Of a stretch of 64,000 bases of DNA, positions 27,393 through 36,689 are shown in pieces. The position numbers and the translations under genes are program-made. The notes under the pieces were generated by a model. That model was not told where the DNA came from, made no database searches, and saw nothing but the letters and a program-made list of their open reading frames with translations. This DNA comes from Pseudomonas saponiphila (GTDB lineage: Bacteria > Pseudomonadota > Gammaproteobacteria > Pseudomonadales > Pseudomonadaceae), in NCBI RefSeq assembly GCF_900105185.1, contig NZ_FNTJ01000001.1, positions 1,599,501 to 1,663,500 of the forward strand. Reading direction: 5' to 3'. How positions within the stretch are numbered: the first letter of the stretch is position 1; the number at the start of each line of letters is the position of its first letter.

Positions 27393-30300
27393 TCAGCCCA
27401 GTGGCAGATGCCGGCTCAACAGGGCGCGCAAGGCGGCCGGTTTAACCGGCTTGGCCAGATAATCCAGCCCCGCCGCGTGCACCTGGGCGACCATCTCTGG
27501 ACGTCCATCGGCACTGATCACCACGCCAGGCACCGGCTCCCCCAGCTGAGTGCGTAGCCAGGCCATGACGTCGGTGCCGGTTTCGCCATCGTCCAGGTGG
27601 TAGTCCACCAGCGCCAATTGCGGACGGATGCCCTCCTTGAGCAGCGCCGCGCACTCCTCGCGGTTGCGCGCGGTCCAGACCTGACAGCCCCAGCGCGTCA
27701 ACAGGCTGTTCATGCCGATCAGAATGCTGTCTTCATTGTCCACGCAGAGCACTTGCCCGCCATTGAGCGACTGGCCGTTGAGCTCGGCGGTCTTGCCCGG
27801 GGCAATTGCGCTGCTGCGGGCCAGGGGCACGCTGACACTGAAGACGCTGCCCCGGCCGGGCCAGGAGCGTACCTGCAGAGGGTGGCCGAGCACTCGGCAC
27901 AGGCCGTCGGCAATCGCCAGGCCCAGGCCCAGGCCTTTTTCGGCGCGGGTCTGGTGACTGTCCAGGCGCTTGAACTCCTCGAAGATCACCTGCTGCTTGT
28001 CCTGCGGGATGCCCGGTCCACGGTCCCAGACTTCCAGGCTCAATGAGTCGCCGCGACGGCGTACCCCCAGCAGTACCGGTCCCTTGGCGTAGCGGAAGGC
28101 GTTGGTAAGGAAGTTCTGCAGGACCCGACGCAAGAGTTTGCTGTCACTGTCGATCCGCAAGCGACTGCCGCGCACGCGAAATTGCAGGTTCTGCTCCTGG
28201 GCCAGTGCCTTGAATTCCGCCCCCAGGGTGTCAAACAGCTCATTAAGCGCGAAAGGCTTGCGTTCAGGGGTGATCTTGCCGTTCTCCAGGCGCGAGATGT
28301 CCAGCAGGTCGCTGATCAGGTCTTCCGCCGAGCGCAACGAGCTGTCCAGGTGCTGCACCAGTTGCTGGGCTTCGGGCGAGAGCCCGTCGTCCTGATGCGA
28401 GAGGGCGGCGGAGAACAGTCGTGCAGCGTTCAGGGGTTGCATCAGGTCGTGGCTGACGGCAGCTAAGAAACGGGTCTTGGACTGGTTGGCGGCTTCCGCC
28501 GTGCCCTTGGCTTCGGTCAGCGCGGCGTTGAGCTGGGACAGTTCATGGGTGCGTTCCGCCACCCGTTGCTCCAGGCCTTCGTTGGCTTCGGTGAGGGCCT
28601 GCTCGGCCTCGCGGAAGGGGGTGATGTCGGTGAAGCTCATGACGAAGCCGCCGCCGGGCATCGGATTGCCGATCAGCTCGATGACCCGGCCGTTGGGGAA
28701 CAGGCGCTCGGACGTATGGGCCCGTCCCTGGCGCATCCAGTGCAGGCGCCGGGCGACATGGACTTCCGCTTCCCCCGGGCCGCACAGGCCGCGTTCGGCG
28801 TTGTGGCGAATGATGTCGGCAATCGGCCGGCCGACGCTGATCAGGCCGTCGGGGTAGTCGAACAGCTCCAGGTAGCGACGGTTCCAGGCCACCAGTTTCA
28901 GCGATTGGTCCACCACGCTGATGCCCTGGGTGATGTTTTCGATCGCCCCTTGCAGCAGGGCGCGGTTGAACTGCAGGACTTCCGAGGCTTCGTCGGCGAT
29001 GCGCACCACGTCTTCGAGCTGCATCTCCCGGCCTTCGATGGCGGCCTTGACCACCGCACGGGTCGAGGAGGCGCCAAGAACACCGGCGAGCAGGCGTTCG
29101 GTGTGGGCGATCCACTCGCCGTCGGCGTTTTGATTCGGGTTGAAGCCTTTGCCCTGGCGATAGGCGAAGCGAATGAAGCTCTGGCGGGCACGCTCCTCGC
29201 CGACAAAGCGTGCGGCAAGCTTCAGCAGGTCATCGATTTGCACCGCCAGCATGGAGCGCGAGCTGAGGCGGCCGCTGATTTCCTGGCCGATGAAGCGTCC
29301 GGCCTGCCAGTGTTCGGAAACCCGAGTACGTGACAGCACCGAAACCCAGGCGAACAGGGTGAAGTTGCCGGCCAGGGACAGCACCACGCCCTGGGTCAGG
29401 GGCGTGATCGGCAGGTTCAGCGGGTTGCCGTGCAGCCAGGCCAGGCCGGGGAAACTGCTCAGGGACCAGCCCAGGCTGTGGGCGGCGATGGGCAGGACCA
29501 GGGTGTAGAACCAGATGAAGGTGCCGGCGGCGAGCCCGGCGAACACCCCACGACGGTTGGCCTGCTTCCAGTACAGCGCGCCGAGCATGGCCGGTGCCAG
29601 TTGGGTCACCGCGGCAAAGGCGATCTGGCCAATGGTCGCCAGGCTCGCGGTGGAGCCCAGCAGGCGATAGCTGACATAGGCCAGCAGCAGGATGACCACG
29701 ATGCTGACCCGGCGCACCGAGAGCATCCAGTGGCGGAACACTTCAAAGGGCCGCTCGGCATTCTTGTGGCGCAGCAGCCAGGGCAGCAGCATGTCGTTGG
29801 AAACCATGGTCGACAGCGCCACGCTGGCCACGATCACCATGCCGGTGGCGGCCGAAGCGCCACCGATGAACGCCAGCAGGGCCAGGGCCGGATGGGCCTG
29901 GGCCAGGGGCAGACTGATGACGAACGAGTCCGGCAGCACACTGCTGGGCAGGAGCATCTGTCCGGCCAGGGCAATGGGCACCACAAACAGCGCCGCCAGT
30001 GCCAGGTAGGCCGGGAACACCCATTTGGCCAGGCGCAGGTCCTGGGGTTCGATGTTCTCCACCACGGTGACGTGGAACTGCCGTGGCAGGCAGATGATCG
30101 CCATCATCGCCACCCCGGTCTGGACCACCATCGATGGCCAGTTGATGGTTTCCTTCCAGTATTGCTCCAGGCGCGGCGCCAGCATGGCCTGGTTGAACAG
30201 GTCGTCGAAGCCGTCATACAGACCGAAGGTGACAAAGGCGCCCACGGCGAGAAAGGCGAACAGCTTGACCAGTGACTCGAAGGCAATCGCCAGCACCATG

Positions 30301-30866
30301 CCGCGGTGGTGCTCGGTGGCATCCAGGTTGCGGGTGCCGAAGACGATGGTGAACAGTGCCAGGATCAGCGACACGATCAGCGCCGTATCCTGGGCCCGGG
30401 TGCCCATGGCGTCGGCCCCGGCGCCGATCAACAGGTTGACGCCGAGGACGATGCCCTTGAGCTGCAGGGCGATGTAGGGCAGCACGCCCACCAGGCAGAT
30501 CAGGGCCACCACCACCGCCAGGGATTGGGATTTGCCGTAGCGCGCGGCAATGAAGTCGGCAATCGAGGTGATGTTCTCCTGCTTGCTGATCATCACCATC
30601 TTCTGCAGCACCCAGGGCGCGAGTACCAGCAGCAGGATCGGGCCCAGGTAGATCGGCAGGAAGGCCCAGAGCTGCTCGGCGGCCTGGCCGACGGCGCCGA
30701 AGAAGGTCCAGCTGGTGCAGTAGACGGCCAGCGACAGGCTGTATACCCAGGCCCTGACCCGCGGCGGCAGGGGCGTGCTGCGACGATCGCCGTAGAAAGC
30801 GATGGCGAACATGACGGCCATATAGGCCAGGGCAACGGCGGCGATCAGCCCGCTGGACAACGACAT
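27393..30866 (-). CDS. crbS: CrbS/MxtR-type hybrid sensor kinase with SLC5 transporter domain
   Basis: A 1157-residue protein combining a sodium/solute-symporter-like membrane domain (about residues 1-490, thirteen or so helices), a linker and PAS-like region (about 640-760), a histidine kinase (H-box AAVSHDLMQPLNAARLF near 790; ATP-binding GLGLGLAIADGL), and a C-terminal receiver (VLCVDNEDS start, phospho-acceptor in LVDYHLDD, lysine in YLAKPVKP). This architecture and length match CrbS (MxtR in P. aeruginosa). That protein works with the LuxR-type regulator CrbR/ErdR to control acetyl-CoA synthetase and acetate use. No response regulator gene is adjacent here. GGAG precedes the ATG. Confidence 0.88.
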   Translation of the reverse strand: MSLSSGLIAAVALAYMAVMFAIAFYGDRRSTPLPPRVRAWVYSLSLAVYCTSWTFFGAVGQAAEQLWAFLPIYLGPILLLVLAPWVLQKMVMISKQENITSIADFIAARYGKSQSLAVVVALICLVGVLPYIALQLKGIVLGVNLLIGAGADAMGTRAQDTALIVSLILALFTIVFGTRNLDATEHHRGMVLAIAFESLVKLFAFLAVGAFVTFGLYDGFDDLFNQAMLAPRLEQYWKETINWPSMVVQTGVAMMAIICLPRQFHVTVVENIEPQDLRLAKWVFPAYLALAALFVVPIALAGQMLLPSSVLPDSFVISLPLAQAHPALALLAFIGGASAATGMVIVASVALSTMVSNDMLLPWLLRHKNAERPFEVFRHWMLSVRRVSIVVILLLAYVSYRLLGSTASLATIGQIAFAAVTQLAPAMLGALYWKQANRRGVFAGLAAGTFIWFYTLVLPIAAHSLGWSLSSFPGLAWLHGNPLNLPITPLTQGVVLSLAGNFTLFAWVSVLSRTRVSEHWQAGRFIGQEISGRLSSRSMLAVQIDDLLKLAARFVGEERARQSFIRFAYRQGKGFNPNQNADGEWIAHTERLLAGVLGASSTRAVVKAAIEGREMQLEDVVRIADEASEVLQFNRALLQGAIENITQGISVVDQSLKLVAWNRRYLELFDYPDGLISVGRPIADIIRHNAERGLCGPGEAEVHVARRLHWMRQGRAHTSERLFPNGRVIELIGNPMPGGGFVMSFTDITPFREAEQALTEANEGLEQRVAERTHELSQLNAALTEAKGTAEAANQSKTRFLAAVSHDLMQPLNAARLFSAALSHQDDGLSPEAQQLVQHLDSSLRSAEDLISDLLDISRLENGKITPERKPFALNELFDTLGAEFKALAQEQNLQFRVRGSRLRIDSDSKLLRRVLQNFLTNAFRYAKGPVLLGVRRRGDSLSLEVWDRGPGIPQDKQQVIFEEFKRLDSHQTRAEKGLGLGLAIADGLCRVLGHPLQVRSWPGRGSVFSVSVPLARSSAIAPGKTAELNGQSLNGGQVLCVDNEDSILIGMNSLLTRWGCQVWTARNREECAALLKEGIRPQLALVDYHLDDGETGTDVMAWLRTQLGEPVPGVVISADGRPEMVAQVHAAGLDYLAKPVKPAALRALLSRHLPLG

Positions 30867-30999
30867 GGAAACTCCGGAGCAAAGACACCGGGCACCTCAG
30901 CCCGGCCAGGTAGTCTGGCACGATGTGTGGTTGGCGTCAGTGTCGACCAAGGTATCAGCGCGGTCTGATGTCGCAGGGCCGGGCCGCCGTTTCTGCAGG

Positions 31000-31545
31000 C
31001 TAGGGCAGGAGGGCCAGTTCGATCAGGGCGTGCAGTTCCGGTACCGACAGCGGGGTGGCGGAGAACAGGATGCGGAACACCGTCGGGGCCACGATCAGGT
31101 TCAGCAGGCGGTCGATGTCCGGCAGGGGTTCTTCACTGTCCCGATAGCGTTCGAGGATTGTCTGCAATTGCGCGCTGAGGATCGTCACGCAATAGCCTGG
31201 CGTGGCGCTACTTTGCACGTCGCGCATCATGTTGCGCCCGGGTTCCGAGCTCATTTCATCCAGGTACTGCTCGGCCCAGGCGCGCAGGTCGCCTCGCAGG
31301 CTGCCGGTGTTCGCCGGTTCGCTGTCCGGACGCATGCGCGCCAGGGCGACATCGGCCAGCAGCGCCGAGAGGTCGCCCCAGCGCCGATAGATGGTCGACG
31401 GGGTGACGCCGGCGCGGGTGGCAATCTGCGGCACGGTCAGGGTCGAGCGCTCCTGTTCTTCAAGGAGTTCGCGGACTGCCGTATGGATCGATTCCTGAAC
31501 CCGGGCGCTGCGGCCGCCAGGGCGTAAAGCTTCTTTAATGGCCAT
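31000..31545 (-). CDS. TetR family transcriptional regulator
   Basis: A 181-residue regulator with an N-terminal helix-turn-helix (LTVPQIATRAGVTPSTIYRRWGDLSALLADVA, about residues 40-71) and a helical C-terminal ligand domain. ATG at 31545 was chosen over an upstream in-frame TTG. It is divergent from an MFS transporter gene, with 92 bases between starts. The usual inference is repression of that transporter. An inverted TTTGCTTT / AAAGCAAA pair lies in the shared region. Confidence 0.88.
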   Translation of the reverse strand: MAIKEALRPGGRSARVQESIHTAVRELLEEQERSTLTVPQIATRAGVTPSTIYRRWGDLSALLADVALARMRPDSEPANTGSLRGDLRAWAEQYLDEMSSEPGRNMMRDVQSSATPGYCVTILSAQLQTILERYRDSEEPLPDIDRLLNLIVAPTVFRILFSATPLSVPELHALIELALLP

Positions 31546-31569
31546 GGGGTCGAACCTTAACACAAAGAA

Positions 31570-31612
31570 TTTGCTTTAAGCTCAGGCCGGTAGCACACTG
31601 CGCAAAAGCAAA
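31570..31612. promoter_or_regulatory. Candidate TetR operator region
   Basis: TTTGCTTT (31570-31577) and AAAGCAAA (31605-31612) form an inverted pair in the divergent region between the TetR and MFS genes. The wide spacing (27 bases) means they could be two separate half-sites. This is only an inference from position and symmetry. Confidence 0.3.
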
Positions 31613-31637
31613 ATATTAGCTTTAGTGGAGCGTGCTC

Positions 31638-32840
31638 ATGTCCGGTGCAATCAATGCTTGTGGGGCCAGCCGTCGCAGTCTGGTGTTTCTGGCCGTTACC
31701 CTGTTGAGTTTCCTGGCGGCGTCCAGCGTGCCGACACCGCTGTATCACCTGTATCAGGAGTCCCTGCATTTTTCTCCGGCGGTGTTGACCCTGGTGTTCG
31801 GGGTTTACGCCCTGAGCCTGTTGGCGGCGCTGTTGACCGTGGGTTCGCTGTCGGATTACCTGGGGCGTCGGCCGGTGATTTTCGTCGCTCTGCTGCTCAA
31901 TTGCCTGGCGATGCTGCTGTTCATCAATCAAAGCGGGGTGCAATGGCTGATTGCCGCGCGCGTGATTCAGGGCTTTGCCACCGGCATGGCCACCAGTGTG
32001 CTTGGTGCCGCGCTGCTGGATGTCGATCGTCGCCAGGGCCCTTTGGTCAACAGTGTGGCGCCCTTGCTGGGCATGGCCTGCGGCGCTATGGGGGCCAGCC
32101 TGCTGGTGGAGTTCGCGCCCCTGCCGCTGCAGCTCAGTTACTGGCTGCTGTTGGCGGTATTCTGCGTTCAGGCCCTGTATGTCTGGCGCTTGCCGGAAAG
32201 TGTCAGCGCGCAGCCCGGCGCCTGGGCCTCGCTGCGCCCGACGCTGCATGTGCCGCCGCAAGCACGGCGGGCATTATGGCTGGCGTTGCCGGTGGATGTG
32301 GCGGTGTGGGCGGTGGGGGGGTTCTATCTGTCCCTGGCGCCGTCGCTGGTTCGCGCCGCCACCGGCTCCACTTCGAACCTGATCGGCGGGGCCATGGTGG
32401 CGGTATTGACCCTCAGTGGCGCGGTGATGATCTTTTCCTTGCGCCAGCGTCCGGCCGACAAGGTCCTGCGCTTGGGGGCCGGGTTGCTGGCGCTGGGGGT
32501 GATGCTGCTGCTCGGCGCCGTGCACAGTGCCAGCCTGATAGCGTTTTTCGTCGGCACCCTGGTGCTGGGCAGTGGCTTTGGCGCCGGTTTTCTTGGCGCG
32601 TTGCGCAGCGTGGTGCCGCTGGCCTTGCCCCATGAGCGCGCGGGGCTGATGTCGGCGTTTTATGTCTTGAGTTACCTGGCGTTCTGCCTGCCGGCCTTGC
32701 TGGCGGGAAACCTCACCCGTCGCTTCGGCCTGATTGCCACCACCGATGGTTACGGTGCGCTGCTGATCCTGTTGTCCCTCGGCGCGCTCCTGGTGCTGGT
32801 GCGGCGTCCCCTGCAGTCCTGCACGGCGCCGGGAGCCTGA
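31638..32840 (+). CDS. MFS transporter
   Basis: A 400-residue major facilitator with twelve predicted helices. The loop 2-3 motif is TVGSLSDYLGRRPVIFVALLLN (about residues 72-93). ATG at 31638 has GGAG seven bases upstream. It is divergent from the TetR gene, and the pair probably forms a regulated efflux module; the substrate cannot be inferred. No outer membrane or membrane-fusion partner is present. Confidence 0.88.
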   Translation: MSGAINACGASRRSLVFLAVTLLSFLAASSVPTPLYHLYQESLHFSPAVLTLVFGVYALSLLAALLTVGSLSDYLGRRPVIFVALLLNCLAMLLFINQSGVQWLIAARVIQGFATGMATSVLGAALLDVDRRQGPLVNSVAPLLGMACGAMGASLLVEFAPLPLQLSYWLLLAVFCVQALYVWRLPESVSAQPGAWASLRPTLHVPPQARRALWLALPVDVAVWAVGGFYLSLAPSLVRAATGSTSNLIGGAMVAVLTLSGAVMIFSLRQRPADKVLRLGAGLLALGVMLLLGAVHSASLIAFFVGTLVLGSGFGAGFLGALRSVVPLALPHERAGLMSAFYVLSYLAFCLPALLAGNLTRRFGLIATTDGYGALLILLSLGALLVLVRRPLQSCTAPGA

Positions 32841-32980
32841 GCAAATACTCGATTGCCCTGCAGTAGGGTTGATGGTCCATGGACCGGTTTGTCCTGGCGA
32901 TTGAGCGCATGGGCGTCGGTTGGCGAAAGGGCTGCTCACGTTCACTATGGGCGCCTGTTCCCTTTGCCATGGAGTGCCTT

Positions 32981-33103
32981 ATGTCCCCTGAGCCTGATCG
33001 TCGGTTGTTCGACCGGTTGCCGCATGGCTGGTGTTTCACCTTGCCGGTAACGGGCCGCCACTCGGGTCGCTCGGAATCCTGGGCGCCAGGGAGGTCGGCA
33101 TGA
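32981..33103 (+). CDS. Possible 40-residue leader gene coupled to the cupin gene
   Basis: ATG at 32981 has GGAG six bases upstream, and the frame ends in an ATGA overlap with the cupin start at 33100. The product begins MSPEPDRRLFDRLPHGWCFT and is hydrophilic and arginine rich, with no recognised domain. The ribosome site and overlap are the only support, so this may be a coincidence. If real it would couple translation of the cupin gene. Confidence 0.35.
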   Translation: MSPEPDRRLFDRLPHGWCFTLPVTGRHSGRSESWAPGRSA

Positions 33104-33411
33104 AGGTCATTCGCAGCGCTGACTTTACCGGTGAACGGGCCTGGGCGGCCCTGGACATCGCCAACATGAACGGTATCACCACGCGCCTGCACTGGACTGA
33201 CCAGCCCTACCGCTGGCACGTCAATGACGGTGAGGAGGTATTCGTGGTGCTGGGTGGCCAGGTGCAGATGCGCTATCGCCTTGAAGGGCTGGAGCAGTCG
33301 GTGCTGCTGGAGGTGGGTGATATTTTTTATGCCGACCTGGGGACCGAGCATGTGGCTCATCCTCAGGGTGTTGCCAGGGTGTTGGTGATTGAGTCCGCGG
33401 GCAGTGTCTAG
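33100..33411 (+). CDS. Cupin-domain protein, 103 residues
   Basis: A single small cupin fold. Motif 1 resembles PYRWHVNDGEEVFVVLGG (about residues 34-51) and motif 2 is GDIFYADLGTEHVAHP (about 71-86). Histidines at about 38 and 82 and a Glu at 44 could bind a metal. ATG at 33100 was chosen because GGAGG is nine bases upstream. Small cupins of this type include isomerases and binding proteins; function unknown. Confidence 0.8.
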   Translation: MKVIRSADFTGERAWAALDIANMNGITTRLHWTDQPYRWHVNDGEEVFVVLGGQVQMRYRLEGLEQSVLLEVGDIFYADLGTEHVAHPQGVARVLVIESAGSV

Positions 33412-33416
33412 TCTTA

Positions 33417-33440
33417 TATCTGTAAAATAGATAACAGATA
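33417..33440. promoter_or_regulatory. AT-rich inverted repeat upstream of the TDT transporter gene
   Basis: TATCTGT (33417-33423) and ACAGATA (33434-33440) are inverted around an AT-rich centre in the 106-base region between the cupin and transporter genes. It could be a regulator site. There is no T-run, so a terminator is unlikely. Confidence 0.3.
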
Positions 33441-33517
33441 GAGAAATTACACGTTATATAGATATTCGATTCGGTTCTACCATGGACTCCACCTCATCAG
33501 AGGACAGGAGACACGCC

Positions 33518-34669
33518 ATGCCATGCACCCATAGCATCAAAACCGGCCGCCGGCCCTTGAGTCATCTGCAACACCCACGCGAAGCCATTCGTCAGTTCAC
33601 GCCCAACTGGTTCGCCGCCACCATGGGCACCGGAGTCCTGGCCCTGGCGCTGGCCCAATGGCCGGCTCCGGTGCCGGGCCTGCATCAGGTGGCCGAAGGC
33701 TTCTGGTGGTTGACCATCATCCTGTTTTTGCTCTTTACCGCGATGTACACCGCGCGCTGGGTGCTGTTCTTCGATGAGGCGCGGCGAATCTTTGCTCATT
33801 CAACGGTATCGATGTTTTTCGGCACCATTCCCATGGGGCTGGCGACCCTCATCAATGGCTTGCTGCTGTTCGGCATTCCACGCTGGGGTGAGGCGGCGGT
33901 GCATCTGGCACAAGTGTTGTGGTGGCTGGATGTGGCCATGTCCCTGGCTTGCGGGGTGTTGATCCCCTACATGATGTTCACCCGGCAGGAGCACAGCATC
34001 GATCAGATGACCGCCGTCTGGTTGCTGCCGGTGGTGGCGGCCGAAGTGGCAGCGGCCAGCGGTGGCTTGCTGGCGCCGCATCTGGTGGATGCCCATGCCC
34101 AATGGGTGGTGCTTAATACCAGTTACGTGTTGTGGGCTTTCTCGCTGCCGGTGGCCTTCAGCATCCTGACCATCCTGCTACTGCGCATGGCCTTGCACAA
34201 ATTGCCCCACGAAAGCATGGCGGCCTCCAGCTGGCTGGCCCTGGGGCCGATCGGCACCGGTGCCTTGGGCATGCTGGTACTGGGCGGCGACGCGCCGGCG
34301 ATCTTTGCTGCCAATGGTTTGCCCGGCGTGGGCGAGATTGCCGCCGGCCTGGGGCTGGTGGCGGGCCTGACCTTATGGGGTTTCGGCCTGTGGTGGATGT
34401 TGATGGCCGTGCTGATCACCCGCCGTTACCTGCGCGAGGGCATTCCCTTCAACCTCGGCTGGTGGGGCTTTACCTTCCCGTTGGGGGTGTATTCGCTGGC
34501 CACTCTGAAACTGGGCAGCACCTTGCACCTGGGCTTTTTCAGCGTGTTTGGCGCGGTGCTGGTGGTGGCGCTGGCGGTGATGTGGCTGATCGTAGCCAAG
34601 CGCACGCTGCAGGGCGCCTATAAAGGAGAGTTGTTTGTCTCACCGTGCATAGCGGGGTTACGGAAATAA
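33518..34669 (+). CDS. TDT-family (TehA/SLAC1-like) transporter
   Basis: A 383-residue membrane protein of the tellurite-resistance/dicarboxylate transporter family, which includes TehA, the yeast sulfite exporter Ssu1 and plant SLAC1 anion channels. The family N-terminal motif NWFAATMGTGVLALALA lies at about residues 30-46. Ten hydrophobic segments follow, and GWWGFTFPLGVYSLATL (about 313-329) is the conserved late block. ATG at 33518 was chosen because AGGAG is seven bases before it; an in-frame ATG at 33482 lacks one. Whether it moves an organic acid, sulfite or another anion is not visible. Confidence 0.85.
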   Translation: MPCTHSIKTGRRPLSHLQHPREAIRQFTPNWFAATMGTGVLALALAQWPAPVPGLHQVAEGFWWLTIILFLLFTAMYTARWVLFFDEARRIFAHSTVSMFFGTIPMGLATLINGLLLFGIPRWGEAAVHLAQVLWWLDVAMSLACGVLIPYMMFTRQEHSIDQMTAVWLLPVVAAEVAAASGGLLAPHLVDAHAQWVVLNTSYVLWAFSLPVAFSILTILLLRMALHKLPHESMAASSWLALGPIGTGALGMLVLGGDAPAIFAANGLPGVGEIAAGLGLVAGLTLWGFGLWWMLMAVLITRRYLREGIPFNLGWWGFTFPLGVYSLATLKLGSTLHLGFFSVFGAVLVVALAVMWLIVAKRTLQGAYKGELFVSPCIAGLRK

Positions 34670-34752
34670 TCGGTAAAGATAGGTAAGGTTGTGGCCTGGA
34701 TCGATATTCGACATTCCAATAACAGTATCCACGCCACTCAGGGACATGGACG

Positions 34753-36627
34753 ATGAGTCACCCTTCGCAGTTCACCTTGCTTCGCAAGCGGCGGTTCCTG
34801 CCGTTTTTCATCACGCAATCCCTTGGCGCGTTCAACGACAACATCTTCAAGCAGTCGCTGATCCTGGCCATTCTGTACAAGTTGAGCATCGAGGGTGACC
34901 GGTCGATCTGGGTCAACCTCTGTGCCTTGCTGTTCATCCTGCCGTTCTTTCTGTTTTCCGCCCTTGCCGGACAGTTTGGCGAGAAGTTCGCCAAGGATGC
35001 ATTGATCCGCCTGATCAAGCTCGGGGAGATCGCGATCATGGTGGTGGGAGCGGTGGGCTTTGCCTTCGATCACCTGTCGTTGATGCTGGTGGCGTTGTTC
35101 GCCATGGGCACTCACTCGGCGCTGTTCGGCCCGGTGAAGTACTCGATCCTGCCCCAGGCCCTGCACGAGGAGGAGTTGGTGGGTGGCAACGGCCTGGTGG
35201 AAATGGGCACTTTTCTGGCGATCCTGGCAGGCACCATTGGTGCCGGAATCATGATGTCGTCGGCGCATTACGCGCCGATTGTCTCCAGCGCCATGATCGG
35301 TGTCGCGGTGCTCGGCTACCTGGCCAGCCGGGCGATTCCCCGGGCAGCCGCTGCGACCCCGGACCTGCGTTTGAACTGGAACATCTTCAGCCAGTCCTGG
35401 GCCACTCTGCGCCTGGGCCTGGGGCAGACCCCTGCGGTGTCGCGTTCCATTGTCGGCAACTCCTGGTTCTGGTTTGTCGGGGCGATCTATCTGACCCAGA
35501 TTCCGGCCTATGCCAAGGAATGGATGCACGGTGACGAGACGGTGGTGACCCTGATTCTTACCGTGTTCTCGGTGGGTATCGCGGTGGGGTCGATGCTGTG
35601 CGAGAAGCTTTCGGGGCGCAAGGTCGAGATCGGTCTGGTGCCGTTCGGCTCTTTTGGCCTGACCGTGTTCGGCCTGTTGCTGTGGTGGCATTCCGGCGGC
35701 ATTCCGCAGAGTGCCAGCGGACATGGCTGGCTTGAAGTCCTGGGCTTTGCCCACGCCTGGTGGGTGCTGTTCGACGTTCTGGGCCTGGGGGTCTTCGGTG
35801 GCTTCTATATAGTGCCGTTGTATGCGCTGATCCAGTCGCGCACACCGGAGAACGAACGGGCTCGGGTGATCGCCGCCAACAACATTCTCAATGCGCTGTT
35901 CATGGTGGTTTCGGCGCTGGTTTCCATCGTCATGCTGAGCATGGTCGAACTGACCATTCCTCATCTGTTCCTGGTGGTGTCGCTGCTCAATATCGCGGTC
36001 AACGTCTACATCTTCAAAGTGGTGCCGGAATTCAGCATGCGCTTCATGATCTGGCTGCTCAGCCATTCCATGTACCGTGTCGAGCATCGCAACCTGGAGC
36101 AGATTCCCGATGAAGGGGCGGCGTTGCTGGTGTGCAACCACGTGTCGTTCGTCGATGCCTTGTTGATTGGCGGCGCGGTGCGCCGGCCGATTCGCTTCGT
36201 GATGTATTACAAGATCTACAACCTGCCAGTGCTGAACTTTATCTTCCGCACCGCTGGGACCATTCCTATCGCTGCACGGCATGAGGATCTGGAGATCTAC
36301 GAAAAGGCCTTCAAACGGATTGCCCAGTACCTGCGCGACGGTGAGTTGGTGTGCATTTTTCCCGAGGGCAAGCTGACGGCCGATGGCGAGATCAATGAGT
36401 TCAAGGGCGGGTTGACACGGATTCTCGAAGAAACCCCGGTGCCGGTGATTCCCATGGCCCTGCAAGGCTTGTGGGGCAGCTTCTTCAGCCGCGATCCGAG
36501 CAAGGGCTTCTTTCATCGCATCTGGTCACGAGTGACCCTGGTGGCCGGGCCTGCAGTGGCGATGGAAACGGCGGAGCCGGCGCACTTGCAGACCCTGGTG
36601 GCGCAATTGCGCGGATCACGGCGCTAG
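34753..36627 (+). CDS. LplT-like MFS domain fused to PlsC-type acyltransferase
   Basis: A 624-residue fusion. Residues about 1-400 form an MFS domain like lysophospholipid transporter LplT (ITQSLGAFNDNIFKQSLIL start). Residues about 440-620 form a 1-acyl-glycerol-3-phosphate-acyltransferase domain, with the catalytic CNHVSFVDALL (H-x4-D), IPIAARHEDLEIYEKAF, FPEGKLTADGEI and VIPMALQGLW blocks. In E. coli LplT and Aas are separate, and Aas also has an acyl-ACP synthetase domain, which is missing here. The probable role is import and re-acylation of lysophospholipids at the inner membrane, with acyl donor supplied from elsewhere. Confidence 0.87.
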   Translation: MSHPSQFTLLRKRRFLPFFITQSLGAFNDNIFKQSLILAILYKLSIEGDRSIWVNLCALLFILPFFLFSALAGQFGEKFAKDALIRLIKLGEIAIMVVGAVGFAFDHLSLMLVALFAMGTHSALFGPVKYSILPQALHEEELVGGNGLVEMGTFLAILAGTIGAGIMMSSAHYAPIVSSAMIGVAVLGYLASRAIPRAAAATPDLRLNWNIFSQSWATLRLGLGQTPAVSRSIVGNSWFWFVGAIYLTQIPAYAKEWMHGDETVVTLILTVFSVGIAVGSMLCEKLSGRKVEIGLVPFGSFGLTVFGLLLWWHSGGIPQSASGHGWLEVLGFAHAWWVLFDVLGLGVFGGFYIVPLYALIQSRTPENERARVIAANNILNALFMVVSALVSIVMLSMVELTIPHLFLVVSLLNIAVNVYIFKVVPEFSMRFMIWLLSHSMYRVEHRNLEQIPDEGAALLVCNHVSFVDALLIGGAVRRPIRFVMYYKIYNLPVLNFIFRTAGTIPIAARHEDLEIYEKAFKRIAQYLRDGELVCIFPEGKLTADGEINEFKGGLTRILEETPVPVIPMALQGLWGSFFSRDPSKGFFHRIWSRVTLVAGPAVAMETAEPAHLQTLVAQLRGSRR

Positions 36628-36641
36628 TTTCTGCCGGATAC

Positions 36642-36670
36642 AAAAACGCCCGCATTGCTGCGGGCGTTTT
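36642..36670. terminator. Bidirectional terminator
   Basis: AAAACGCCCGC / GCGGGCGTTTT stem with a six-base loop lies between the convergent LplT-PlsC and sugE genes. It has A- and T-runs on both sides. Confidence 0.88.
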
Positions 36671-36689
36671 CATTGCTGCGCGGTGGCGA

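Noticed and set aside
34738..36516. 592-codon open frame on the minus strand
   Set aside because: Antisense to the LplT-PlsC gene; low-complexity Gln/His/Arg composition.
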